Assembly: GCA_958402795.1 (NCBI GenBank)
Contig: CATXUX010000002.1
Location: forward strand, 62,001 to 126,000
Source of the DNA: an uncultured Lachnospiraceae bacterium
GTDB taxonomy: Bacteria > Bacillota > Clostridia > Lachnospirales > Lachnospiraceae
Length of the DNA stretch: 64,000 nucleotides
Reading direction: 5' to 3'
The translations under genes were made by a program, and so were the position numbers. How positions within the stretch are numbered: position 1 is the stretch's first letter; every line of letters starts with the position of its first letter. The notes below the pieces were generated by a model. It did not search any database and had not been told where the DNA came from. It saw only the letters and a program-made list of their open reading frames with translations. Positions 33,100 to 41,916 of the stretch are shown here, piece by piece.

Positions 33100-35962
33100 G
33101 ATTCGGTTTCTCCTGCTTTCCCTGCTGCTTGTATGCTTTCCGTTTCTTTGAAAGTTCCTTTGCTTCGTCTGACCCGAGATGTCCCAGTATCCGGAACGCA
33201 CGTTTTACTGCATATCCTGCGAGTCCTTTGATTTTGTCTTCGCCTGCGCGCATGTCGGTACATTCCGGATGATCTCTTACAAGGTGGATCGCATCGAACT
33301 GACAGCGGGTTGTACACAGGCCGCAGCCGATGCACTTATGAGGATCTACGTAGGACGCGCCGCAGGAAAGACAGCGGCTTGTCTCGATTTTTACCTGCTC
33401 CTCTGTCAGCGTTTTGTGTGCGTCTGCGAAGGAATTCCGGTAATCCATAGTTTCGTCCATTCCGGCTTCCTGACGCCCGGCGGTATCATAGGACGGCCAG
33501 GTCAGGTCTTCCTTGTCCAGAGGTGTGAACTGCCGCCGGTCTCTGCCGATCGTCATGGACGCTTTCGGGCGCACATGGCGGTGTAGGCTTTCCGCAGCTT
33601 CATGTCCTGCCGCAATGGCGTCGATCACGAAGCGCGGGCCGGTGTACACATCTCCGCCGACGAAGATATCCGGATCTTCGGTCTGATAGGTAAAACGGTC
33701 TGCTACCGGATAGTTTCCGTGCCAGAACGTCACCTTCGTGCCTTCCAGAAGTCTGCCCCATTCGATAGACTGTCCGATGGCGAAGATGATCTTGCCGGCC
33801 GGAACTTCGATGGTTTCATTTTCATCGTAGACGGGCGAAAATGCGCCCGTATTCGGGTCGATGGTGCGCACGCATCTCTTAAAAATGATGCCGGTAACTT
33901 TGCCGGATTCGTCGATCTGTACTTCCTTCGGCCCCCAGGAAGGCTGAATTTCGATCTGCTCGTCCAGTGTTTCTTCAATTTCTTCTTTGCTTGCCGGCAT
34001 TTCCGCGCGGGATTCCAGACAGTACATCGCCACGTCTGACGCTCCGAGACGGCGGGCGCTTCTCGCACAGTCTACCGCGACATTTCCGCCGCCGACCACG
34101 ATGACTTTGCCTTCAAACCGTTCGTCACGGTGTTCATAAGAGCGGCGCAGGTATTCGACGGCGATCTCTGTGCCGGGGGCAGTATCGTTTTTCACGCCGG
34201 GACGTTTGCCGCCCTGACAGCCGATGGCGATATAGAATGCTTTGTACCCCTGCTCCTTGAGCTCCTGCAGCGTGATGTCCCTGCCAACCTCAATACCGCA
34301 GCGGATTTCTGTGCCAAGAGCTTTGATCACTTCGATTTCCGCAGCAATGACGTCTTTCTCCAGTTTGTAGCCGGGGATTCCATAGGTGAGCATTCCGCCC
34401 GGAGACGGATTTTTCTCAAAGACAGTCGGATGGTATCCCATCTGCGCCAGATAATATGCGGCGCTCAAACCGGCCGGTCCGCCGCCGATGATGGCGATTT
34501 TCTCTTCATATTCTCCATGAACGGACTGGATCACTTTTTCCGGTATATAGCGGTTCTCCGACTGCAGATCCAGATCCGCGACGAATTTCTTCACCGCGTC
34601 GATGGAAACCGGCTGGTCGATACTGCCGCGTGTACATTCTAACTCGCACCGTTTGTTGCAGACACGTCCGCATACAGCCGGGAACGGGTTCTCGGTCTTG
34701 ATCATGGCGAGCGCTTCCCGGTACTTCCCGTCCCGCGCCAGCTTCAGATAGGCCTGCACCGGAACATGCGCCGGACAGGCAGCCTTGCAGGGGGCGCTTC
34801 CGGCAGGATAAGTGTTGGACATTCGTGCGGTGTCGCGGTAGTCTTCGTCCCACATATATTTTCCCCAGATGTTATTGTCCGGCAGCGGAGCGTGTGGGTA
34901 GGTGACGGCGGAGCCGTCCCCGCGGCAGAGCTTCTGTCCCAGCTTGACTGCGCCGGCCGGGCAGCTCTCTACACATTTTCCGCAGGCCACGCAGTTTTCC
35001 TTCGTGACTTCTGCTGTGTAGGCGCTTCGGGAAAGGTTCGGCGTATTAAACAGCAGGGACGTGCGCAGGGCGTTACATATTTTCACGTTGCAGTTGCAGA
35101 TATCAAAAATCTTTTCGGAGCCGTCGATGTTTGTAATCTGGTGGACATATCCGTTTTGTTCCGCCAGCTTGAGAATTTCAAGTGCACGCTCCTTTGTGAT
35201 GTAATGTGCGCGCCCGGTCTCCACCGTATAATCCGCCATGTCTCCGAGCTGGATACACCAGTCATCGATGTCATCGCTGCAGCCGTCTCCCAGAACGGCG
35301 CGGGAAGCACGGCAGGAGCAGATCCCTGCGGAGATGTGACCCTCGTACTTCTGCAGCCAGTAGGAGATGTGCTCCAGGTCTACGGACTGGCTTTCGGCAT
35401 CAATAGCCTCCTCTACCGGGATTACATGCATACCGATCCCGTCTCCGCCGGGCGGAACCATCTGCGTGATACCGGCCAGCGGGATAAACGTCATTCGTTC
35501 AAAGAAAGATGCGACGGCAGGATTCTTCTCAATCCGGTCTACGGATGAGTTGAACAGCTCTGCCGAACCCGGTACATAGAACGGCACACGGTAGCGCCGG
35601 ATACGAGGGCGGTCTTTGAGTTCCTTTGTATGGTCATAATTGTCGCCGTAATCATATTCCAGAATCCCGATATAAGACATCTCGTCCAGCAGCTTCTGGA
35701 GATCAATTGCTTCCATTCCGGGATTCATGGAGAGAAGCTGCTCGAATGTATAAAATTTCCGGAGCTTCATTTTGTTGGCGACGTCGCACATCTCAGGCGT
35801 CAGTACTTCCCGGAGTCCCCAGTATTCCGGATCGTCCGAAGTGATGCCGAATATTTTGTGCTGCGCTGCGTCGGTGATCTTTCTCCCGAGCTTGAGATAG
35901 CGCTTGTCCGGGTTCTTCTCCCCCTGGTATTTGCTGATAATGTCTTTGTTTTGTTCAGGCAT
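33092..35962 (-). CDS. Large Fe-S flavoprotein oxidoreductase with GltD-like core
   Basis: A 956-residue protein in several parts. Residues about 1-300 are a poorly known region with Cys clusters (AGICSCRASRAVLGDGC, ICNCNVKIC). A ferredoxin segment follows (CVACGKCVESCPAGAV). The centre resembles glutamate synthase small subunit: PCKAACPAHVPVQAYL, VCGRVCNKRCELECTRG, FAD motif IIGGGPAGLSAAYYLAQMG and NAD motif VIVVGGGNVAVDCARSA. A second ferredoxin (CIGCGLCTTRCQFDAI) lies near the C-terminus. It should pass electrons between NAD(P)H, FAD and Fe-S centres; the partner is unknown. Cotranscribed with the isomerase-like gene upstream (14 bases apart). Confidence 0.88.
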   Translation of the reverse strand: MPEQNKDIISKYQGEKNPDKRYLKLGRKITDAAQHKIFGITSDDPEYWGLREVLTPEMCDVANKMKLRKFYTFEQLLSMNPGMEAIDLQKLLDEMSYIGILEYDYGDNYDHTKELKDRPRIRRYRVPFYVPGSAELFNSSVDRIEKNPAVASFFERMTFIPLAGITQMVPPGGDGIGMHVIPVEEAIDAESQSVDLEHISYWLQKYEGHISAGICSCRASRAVLGDGCSDDIDDWCIQLGDMADYTVETGRAHYITKERALEILKLAEQNGYVHQITNIDGSEKIFDICNCNVKICNALRTSLLFNTPNLSRSAYTAEVTKENCVACGKCVESCPAGAVKLGQKLCRGDGSAVTYPHAPLPDNNIWGKYMWDEDYRDTARMSNTYPAGSAPCKAACPAHVPVQAYLKLARDGKYREALAMIKTENPFPAVCGRVCNKRCELECTRGSIDQPVSIDAVKKFVADLDLQSENRYIPEKVIQSVHGEYEEKIAIIGGGPAGLSAAYYLAQMGYHPTVFEKNPSPGGMLTYGIPGYKLEKDVIAAEIEVIKALGTEIRCGIEVGRDITLQELKEQGYKAFYIAIGCQGGKRPGVKNDTAPGTEIAVEYLRRSYEHRDERFEGKVIVVGGGNVAVDCARSARRLGASDVAMYCLESRAEMPASKEEIEETLDEQIEIQPSWGPKEVQIDESGKVTGIIFKRCVRTIDPNTGAFSPVYDENETIEVPAGKIIFAIGQSIEWGRLLEGTKVTFWHGNYPVADRFTYQTEDPDIFVGGDVYTGPRFVIDAIAAGHEAAESLHRHVRPKASMTIGRDRRQFTPLDKEDLTWPSYDTAGRQEAGMDETMDYRNSFADAHKTLTEEQVKIETSRCLSCGASYVDPHKCIGCGLCTTRCQFDAIHLVRDHPECTDMRAGEDKIKGLAGYAVKRAFRILGHLGSDEAKELSKKRKAYKQQGKQEKPNHA

Positions 35963-35976
35963 TTTTCGTCACCTCT

Positions 35977-37350
35977 TTAGAAAAATCTCCGCACCAGATC
36001 GCGGCTGTATTCGACTGTTTCCTCCATATCGCCGAAGGACATGACTTCCCCTGCATAAAAGGTATTATCTTTTCCCTGCATCGCCTCAACCTTTTCGTAC
36101 CAGCCGTTTGCATAATCTTTGGAGGATACATGGGGGAAATAATACCAGTCGTCGATCCGCTCGACTTTATCCACTTTTCGTCCGCAGAGTTCCATATCTT
36201 TCAGTGTGGTTTCCTTTGCCGTCTCAAACGGAACATCTTCCATGCCCTCATGATTGCGGAGCGTGAAAGTAACGAGCGGCTGGTCGGAAGCGTCCGGCCA
36301 GCGGTGATAGAACACCATCAGGTGACCGCGCGTTTCGTTGGTCATGTTCTCGAAGAAATAGTAGGAGATTTCCGGTGTGTTTCCTTCCTCTGTCCGTACC
36401 GCCATGGTAAAATATTCCTTATGTACGATCCGGGAGAACAGATCGGTTTCTTCTGCCCGCGGATCCCCGTAATTCAGGAACAGCTCCAGCGGCGTACAGA
36501 TGATCAGCTTGTCAAACTCTTCTACCGCATCGTTGGCCGTTACGTATACCTTATCGTCTCTGCGCTCGACACGGGTTACTTCTGCGTTGAGCACCGCCGG
36601 ATGCTTCAGATGTGCGTTCACACCTTCCCAGATGGACTGCGTTCCGTCCTTCCATGTCCACAGCTTTCCGGTCGATAAAAACTGCTTTACTGTAAATGCA
36701 TCCAGATATTTCACTACATATGCAGCCGGAATCTCGTCAAAATAGCCGTATCCAAACGAGGTGAACGGTCCTTTCCAGACAAATTCCGCGTCCTCACAGC
36801 CGTTGAGCTTCAGAAATTCGGAGAACGGCATGGCCAGATCCTTCAGGTTTGGATTCTTGCCCTCGATATGGGCGAGTTTCATCTCCGGAGACGGACACGG
36901 TCCCTCATAGCGGCCTTTGGAGACGCCCCGGTGACCGTTTACATCATAGCCTTTGTACTTGGTCTCCAAAATCTTTGACAGCTTTCTCATCTTGATCATT
37001 TTCTTGAGCATACCGATGGCGGTAGACTTCTGCGGACTGCCGTCCGTCAGCATAAACTTGCGTCCCATCGGCGGCCCGCCGATATGGGTAGTCCCGCCAA
37101 ATTCCTCGCATTCGTGTACTGCGAAATAGGTGTCGCACCCCATGACCGCGCCCATCTCGATTGTACGGTCCTCCCACGTTCCATCTGCATTTTTCACTTT
37201 CATCATGGGGGAAAAAGCCTTGCCGCCTACCCGACCGGTCTTCTCATAGATGACATAGTTGTCATACCCCGCCTTCTCAAGGTACATCGCCATACTCGTG
37301 CCTGCGGGACCGCCGCCGATGATACAGATTCGCTGATTCTTTTCCTGCAT
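35977..37350 (-). CDS. FAD-dependent oxidoreductase similar to polyunsaturated fatty acid isomerase (PAI-like)
   Basis: A 457-residue flavoprotein of the amine-oxidase fold: FAD-binding IIGGGPAGTSMAMYLEKAG at residues 10-28 and a second GG motif (GRVGGKAFSP). The order and wording of further segments (TKYKGYDVNGH, PFTSFGYGYFDEIPAAYVVK, LWTWKDGTQSIWEGVNAHL, WYYFPHVSSKDYANGWYEK, NTFYAGEVMSFG) closely recall the Cutibacterium acnes linoleate isomerase PAI, which makes trans-10,cis-12 conjugated linoleate using FAD. That match is from memory. First gene of the operon; GGAG nine bases before the ATG. Confidence 0.8.
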   Translation of the reverse strand: MQEKNQRICIIGGGPAGTSMAMYLEKAGYDNYVIYEKTGRVGGKAFSPMMKVKNADGTWEDRTIEMGAVMGCDTYFAVHECEEFGGTTHIGGPPMGRKFMLTDGSPQKSTAIGMLKKMIKMRKLSKILETKYKGYDVNGHRGVSKGRYEGPCPSPEMKLAHIEGKNPNLKDLAMPFSEFLKLNGCEDAEFVWKGPFTSFGYGYFDEIPAAYVVKYLDAFTVKQFLSTGKLWTWKDGTQSIWEGVNAHLKHPAVLNAEVTRVERRDDKVYVTANDAVEEFDKLIICTPLELFLNYGDPRAEETDLFSRIVHKEYFTMAVRTEEGNTPEISYYFFENMTNETRGHLMVFYHRWPDASDQPLVTFTLRNHEGMEDVPFETAKETTLKDMELCGRKVDKVERIDDWYYFPHVSSKDYANGWYEKVEAMQGKDNTFYAGEVMSFGDMEETVEYSRDLVRRFF

Positions 37351-37530
37351 TTTTTACATCTCCTTCCTCTTTTGCGTTCTGTCTTTTCCTGTGCCGGAAA
37401 CCGCCGGCAGAAAGAGCTGCCATATGAGCGGAAATCCGGTAATTTTCATAAAATCATTGTATCAAATAAACAAAAAAATATCAATCTATGATGAGAAACA
37501 TTTCAGACTCCTGGTTTATGCGGAGAAGTG

Positions 37531-37651
37531 TAAAAATTCTTGATTTATGTATATATGACAAAATAAAAAAACGCGATTTGTGTTAATGATGAGAAAATAA
37601 AAATCGTGATTTATGTATAAAACTGATTGTAAAAAATCGTGATTTGCGTTA
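37531..37651 (+). repeat. Four direct repeats at an exact 33-bp period
   Basis: Near-identical units built on TAAAAATCGTGATTTATGT occur with their GATTT cores at 37542, 37575, 37608 and 37641, spaced exactly 33 bases (about three helical turns). The last unit overlaps the promoter of the downstream ATPase gene. This looks like a cooperative protein-binding array and not a CRISPR, since gaps are only about 12 bases. Confidence 0.85.
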
Positions 37652-37655
37652 TATT
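37627..37655 (+). promoter_or_regulatory. Promoter of the DUF4143 ATPase gene inside the last repeat
   Basis: TTGTAA (37627-37632), 17 bases, TATATT (37650-37655). The spacer is the fourth 33-bp repeat unit, so a factor bound to the repeats would block or alter the promoter. Confidence 0.6.
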
Positions 37656-37710
37656 ATTAATATGCAAAAAACTTTCGTGGAAAACAAATGGCTCAGGGAG
37701 GAAGTCAGAT

Positions 37711-39063
37711 ATGCGCAGAAAGATGTATGACAGTTTGAAGAAATGGAAAGAAAGAGAGCAAGGGAAGAGTGCGCTTTTAATACAAGGCGCACGGCGTGTC
37801 GGAAAGAGCTATATCGTGGAGAAGTTTGCGCGTGAAGAGTATCAGTCCTATATTTTAATTGATTTTAATAAGGCGGATCAGCAGGTTAAGGATATTTTTA
37901 TTTATGATTTAATGAATCTGGATATTTTTTTTCTGAAGCTGTCTACACTGTTTAATACAAAACTTTATGACAGGCAGTCAGTAATTATATTTGATGAAGT
38001 ACAGATGTTTCCAAGGGCGCGAAGCGCGATCAAATATCTGGTGGCAGACGGCCGCTATGATTATATCGAGACAGGCTCACTTATTTCTATCCGGGAGAAT
38101 GTGAAAGATATTTTAATCCCATCAGAAGAGGATCATATCACATTGTGTCCGATGGATTTTGAGGAATTTCTATGGGCGACCGGTAATGAAACCATGATGG
38201 ATCTGATTCGGAACTGTTTTGACCGGAAAAAACCGCTTGGTCAGACACTTCATCGGAAAGCAATGGACTTGTTCCGCCAGTATTTGATCGTAGGAGGGAT
38301 GCCACAGGCTGTAGAAGAGTTCGTATCAAGTATGGATTTTGAAAACGTAGATCGGACGAAACGACGGATATTAAATCTGTACCGGGATGATATCCGAAAA
38401 CACGCAAAAGGCTGTGAGATGAAAGTAGAAGCGATTTATGACCAGCTTCCGTCTCAGTTAAAAAATCAGAATCGGCATTTCAAGCTGTCTTCTGTAAAAG
38501 AAGGCGCACGTTTTGATGAGTATAAACACGCTTTGTTTTGGCTGTCAGATGCCATGATTGTTAATCATTGTTATAATTCGACAGAACCAAATGTCGGACT
38601 TCGTTTAAATTGTGACCGTACGCTGTTAAAGTGTTATATGGCAGATACCGGCCTGCTGATCAGCCATACATTTGATGAGAATGGAATTGTCAGTGAGGAG
38701 ATCTATAGAAAACTGCTGTTCGACAAGCTGGAAGTAAATATGGGAATGATCATTGAAAATATGGTGGCGCAGATGCTCACGGCAAGCGGGCATAAGCTGT
38801 ATTTTTATTCCAATTCTTCAAGAGATGACAGAGAATCCCGGATGGAGATCGATTTCCTGCTTGCGAAAAGCAAGATCGGCAGCAGGCACAATATATCACC
38901 GATAGAAGTAAAATCGAGCAAAAATTATACACTGTCCTCACTGCGGAAATTTATGGAAAAATATGCAGAGCAGACATACATCCCTTATGTATTGCATACC
39001 GGAGATCTAAAAGAAGAAGAGGGAATCCTATATCTTCCTCTGTATATGACGCCACTGTTATAG
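37711..39063 (+). CDS. AAA ATPase with DUF4143 domain
   Basis: A 450-residue member of the widespread ATP-binding family that joins an N-terminal AAA domain to DUF4143. Walker A is IQGARRVGKSYIVEKF near residue 25, Walker B is VIIFDEVQMFPRARSAIKYL, and sensor ETGSLISIRENV follows. The C-terminal half contains a PD-(D/E)XK-like nuclease fold (MEIDFLLAK, then ISPIEVKSSKNYT). Its cellular role is not established. I start at 37711, behind CAGGGAGGAAG; the frame is open upstream into the promoter. The gene stands alone with its own terminator. Confidence 0.88.
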   Translation: MRRKMYDSLKKWKEREQGKSALLIQGARRVGKSYIVEKFAREEYQSYILIDFNKADQQVKDIFIYDLMNLDIFFLKLSTLFNTKLYDRQSVIIFDEVQMFPRARSAIKYLVADGRYDYIETGSLISIRENVKDILIPSEEDHITLCPMDFEEFLWATGNETMMDLIRNCFDRKKPLGQTLHRKAMDLFRQYLIVGGMPQAVEEFVSSMDFENVDRTKRRILNLYRDDIRKHAKGCEMKVEAIYDQLPSQLKNQNRHFKLSSVKEGARFDEYKHALFWLSDAMIVNHCYNSTEPNVGLRLNCDRTLLKCYMADTGLLISHTFDENGIVSEEIYRKLLFDKLEVNMGMIIENMVAQMLTASGHKLYFYSNSSRDDRESRMEIDFLLAKSKIGSRHNISPIEVKSSKNYTLSSLRKFMEKYAEQTYIPYVLHTGDLKEEEGILYLPLYMTPLL

Positions 39064-39085
39064 TTGTTACCCATATAATATGTTA

Positions 39086-39117
39086 AGAGCAGGAAACCCT
39101 TTCGGACTTCCTGCTCT
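39086..39117. terminator. Bidirectional terminator between the ATPase gene and pgi
   Basis: Perfect 10-bp stem AGAGCAGGAA/TTCCTGCTCT between converging genes; T-rich on the plus side (GTTATT) and TTAAC on the minus side. Confidence 0.75.
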
Positions 39118-39130
39118 GTTATTCTGTCTG

Positions 39131-40711
39131 TCAGATGTTCAGCAGATCGCTGAGTTCTTTCAGCGCGCCGTCTGTCTCATGTGCGAGTACACGCTTTGCG
39201 AGTACCTTGCCGAGCTGTACGCCTTCCTGATCAAAGCTGTTGAGATTCCATACAAATCCCTGGAACATGACTTTATTCTCAAAGTGCGCAAGGAGTGCTC
39301 CGAGTGACGCCGGTGTTAACTGGTCGCCGATGATGATACTGGACGGACGTCCGCCTTCAAAGTTTTTGTTGCGGTTTTCATCAGACTTACCACATGCAAA
39401 TGCGATGATCTGTGCGGCTACATTTGCACACAGCTTCTGCTGGCTTGTGCTGCCCTGAATCACAACGTCGGTTCCCATCTGATTACTCTTGAAGCCTACA
39501 AACTGCAGCGGGACGATATCCGTTCCCTGATGAAGCAGCTGATAGAAAGAGTGCTGTCCGTTGGTTCCCGGTTCGCCGAAGATGGAAGGACCTGTCGGAT
39601 AGGAAACCGGCTTGCCGAAACGGTTTACTGATTTTCCGTTTGACTCCATATCCAACTGCTGCAGATGAGCCGGGAAACGGCTGAGCGCCTGGGAGTACGG
39701 AAGAACCGCCGTGCTCGGATAGCCGAGTACATTGCGCTCGTAAACACCGATCATTGCATCCAGCATATCGGGATTCTGGAACATATCCGGATTCGCAGCC
39801 AGCTTGTCTTCCTCAGCGGCGCCTGCAAGGAACTGCGCAAATACTTCCGGTCCGAACGCCAGCGACAGTACCGCGCCGCCGACTGCGGAAGTGGAAGAAT
39901 ACCGTCCGCCGATATAATCATCCATGAAGAACGCTGCAAGGTAATCATCGCTCTTCGCCAGCGGGGAAGTCTCGCTTGTAACGGCGATCATATGCCGGGA
40001 AGCGTCCAGTCCTGCATTTTTCAGTGCGTCCTTAACAAATGCTTCGTTCGTCAGTGTCTCAAGAGTTGTACCGGATTTGGATACAAGTACAAAGATCGAG
40101 TGCGCTACATCGATGGAATTCAGTACGCCCGCCGCGTCGTCAGGGTCTACGTTGCTGATGAATCTGGCTTCCATTTTCAATGTGTTATGTACTTTCGCCC
40201 AGTTCTCAAGCGCAAGATACATGGCACGGGGACCGAGGTCGCTGCCGCCGATTCCGATCTGGACAACCGTTGTAAACTTTTCGCCCGCCGCGTTCGTAAT
40301 CTCGCCTGCATGTACTTTGTTCGCAAAGTCTGCGATCTTTTCCTGCTGTTCTACATAGAAAGCACGCTTGTCAACACCGTCTGCAACAACAGGATCGCCG
40401 AGCTGTCCGCGTGTCAGGTGATGGAGTACAAGGCGCTTCTCGCCTGTATTGATCATCTCTCCGTTGTAAAGCGCTTCGAACTTCTCTGCAAGCTGTGCCT
40501 CTTTGGCAAGCTGTGCAAGGTCGGCGAGAATTTCGTCATTGACCTGCTTCGCAGCGTAATTGTAGGCAAATCCTTCCGCCATTGGAATGCTGTAATTCCG
40601 AACACGCTCTGCTCCGTTTTCTCCTGTCATTACCTCTTTCAGATCTACACGCTCTGCCTTTGACAGATTCTGGAATGAGGTGAGCGTATCCAGATTGTTC
40701 CATGAAACCAT
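39131..40711 (-). CDS. pgi: Glucose-6-phosphate isomerase
   Basis: A 526-residue PGI that interconverts glucose-6-phosphate and fructose-6-phosphate. Sugar-phosphate and catalytic segments are clear: VVQIGIGGSDLGPRAMYLAL, FVLVSKSGTTLETLTN, GGRYSSTSAVGG and the late GTDIVPLQFVGF. I start at 40711 because GGAGGAAACGATT precedes that ATG and the protein then begins MVSWNNLDTL; an ATG six codons upstream overlaps the ribosome site. Single gene with promoter at 40766-40794. Confidence 0.96.
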   Translation of the reverse strand: MVSWNNLDTLTSFQNLSKAERVDLKEVMTGENGAERVRNYSIPMAEGFAYNYAAKQVNDEILADLAQLAKEAQLAEKFEALYNGEMINTGEKRLVLHHLTRGQLGDPVVADGVDKRAFYVEQQEKIADFANKVHAGEITNAAGEKFTTVVQIGIGGSDLGPRAMYLALENWAKVHNTLKMEARFISNVDPDDAAGVLNSIDVAHSIFVLVSKSGTTLETLTNEAFVKDALKNAGLDASRHMIAVTSETSPLAKSDDYLAAFFMDDYIGGRYSSTSAVGGAVLSLAFGPEVFAQFLAGAAEEDKLAANPDMFQNPDMLDAMIGVYERNVLGYPSTAVLPYSQALSRFPAHLQQLDMESNGKSVNRFGKPVSYPTGPSIFGEPGTNGQHSFYQLLHQGTDIVPLQFVGFKSNQMGTDVVIQGSTSQQKLCANVAAQIIAFACGKSDENRNKNFEGGRPSSIIIGDQLTPASLGALLAHFENKVMFQGFVWNLNSFDQEGVQLGKVLAKRVLAHETDGALKELSDLLNI

Positions 40712-40765
40712 AATCGTTTCCTCCTTCATTTTGTTCGTTCGGTCAAAACACTTTTAAACAAGACA

Positions 40766-40794
40766 ATTATACTCTCTAATCCATATGAATTCAA
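40766..40794 (-). promoter_or_regulatory. Promoter of pgi
   Basis: On the minus strand TTGAAT (40789-40794), 17 bases, TATAAT (40766-40771). Confidence 0.8.
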
Positions 40795-40852
40795 GCAATT
40801 CGTCCGTAATGGACTTTGTTTTTCGTGGGAAAATATGTCTGAAATCCACGGG

Positions 40853-40880
40853 TTGATTTTTTTGTGCCTCATTGTATAAT
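40853..40880 (+). promoter_or_regulatory. Promoter of the HTH-TPR regulator pair
   Basis: TTGATT (40853-40858), 16 bases, TATAAT (40875-40880). It drives the two overlapping regulators. Confidence 0.75.
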
Positions 40881-40968
40881 AGGAAGAAAGTACGCAAGAT
40901 AATACGCAAGTCAGAGAAGGGACATTCATTAATATCGGAGCAGACAGATGGAATACGAAGGGAGAAAA

Positions 40969-41916
40969 ATGACAAAGCAGACAGAAGAATCTAAGGGGAC
41001 GAAGATCGGCTGGTTTTTGAAAAAGACACGGAAAGAGCGAAAGGTGACCAGAAGCCAGCTCTGCTATGGATTATGTACGGAGACGGCGCTTGCCCGGTAT
41101 GAGCAGGGAAAACGGATACCGGACAAATTTCTGGCGGATGCTTTTTTCGAGCGGCTGGGACTGATTCCGTATCAGTTCGAATTTGTAGACTCTGATCAGG
41201 AGTTTCAGTATCGGATCCTGCGCAATGAGATTGAAAAGAAACTGCGGAAAAAAGAGATTGATGCCGCACTTGCCGAACTGGACGCTTATGAGGCGGGATT
41301 AAAAAAGAAGGATTTCCTCCACAGACAATACATTCTCCTGAAGCGGGCGGAAATTGCTCTGGAACGAGAAGATTATAAAACAAGCGGGGAATATCTTCAG
41401 GAAGGCTTTCGCTGTACCAAAATAGCAGAGGCAGCTCCCGGAAAAACAGCGCCGGTGAACCGGCTGTTTACAGATCAGGAAACGAGACTGGTGTATGATC
41501 TGATCAAATGCCTGAATGCACAGGGGAAAACCAAAGAAGCAGAGTCATTTTGCAGAATGCTGAAACAATATATGGATGCCGCGGCATGGGACAAACTGAA
41601 ACAGAAAGAATATTCTCCCTATATTCTATATTGTCTGGCACGGTCGGAAGCAGAGAATCATAATACCGGCAGAGCATGGGAATACCTGGAAAAGGCAAAA
41701 AAGATATTGCTGGAAAACTATCGGATGGATCATCTGTGTGAAATATTAGAGTTGGAGAACCGTCTGACAGAGACAAAAACAGAAGCGGAAATGCAGAAAA
41801 TAGAAAACAGGACCGATTTTCTGAACGCATTGCGGATCGTTTCGGAGTACCATGACGGACAGATATCAGAGAAAGGTATGCAGATATGGGAGAATACAGC
41901 AAAGCGGCAATTATAA
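40969..41916 (+). CDS. HTH-TPR transcriptional regulator, RRNPP/Rgg-like (first)
   Basis: A 315-residue protein with an XRE-type helix-turn-helix (IGWFLKKTRKERKVTRSQLC and following CTETALARYEQGKRIPD, residues about 13-60) and a helical C-terminal region of TPR-like pairs such as LARSEAENHNTGRAWEYLEKAK. This layout is that of peptide-sensing RRNPP regulators (Rgg, PlcR) and related Lachnospiraceae regulators. Start at 40969 is preferred for its AAGGGAG site; an ATG seven codons earlier exists. It overlaps the second regulator by 31 bases. A peptide ligand is inferred, not shown. Confidence 0.8.
   Translation: MTKQTEESKGTKIGWFLKKTRKERKVTRSQLCYGLCTETALARYEQGKRIPDKFLADAFFERLGLIPYQFEFVDSDQEFQYRILRNEIEKKLRKKEIDAALAELDAYEAGLKKKDFLHRQYILLKRAEIALEREDYKTSGEYLQEGFRCTKIAEAAPGKTAPVNRLFTDQETRLVYDLIKCLNAQGKTKEAESFCRMLKQYMDAAAWDKLKQKEYSPYILYCLARSEAENHNTGRAWEYLEKAKKILLENYRMDHLCEILELENRLTETKTEAEMQKIENRTDFLNALRIVSEYHDGQISEKGMQIWENTAKRQL

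Noticed and set aside
37531..37651. Regular repeats considered as a short CRISPR array
   Set aside because: Gaps of about 12 bases are far too short for spacers, units vary, and no cas genes are near; an operator array is more likely.
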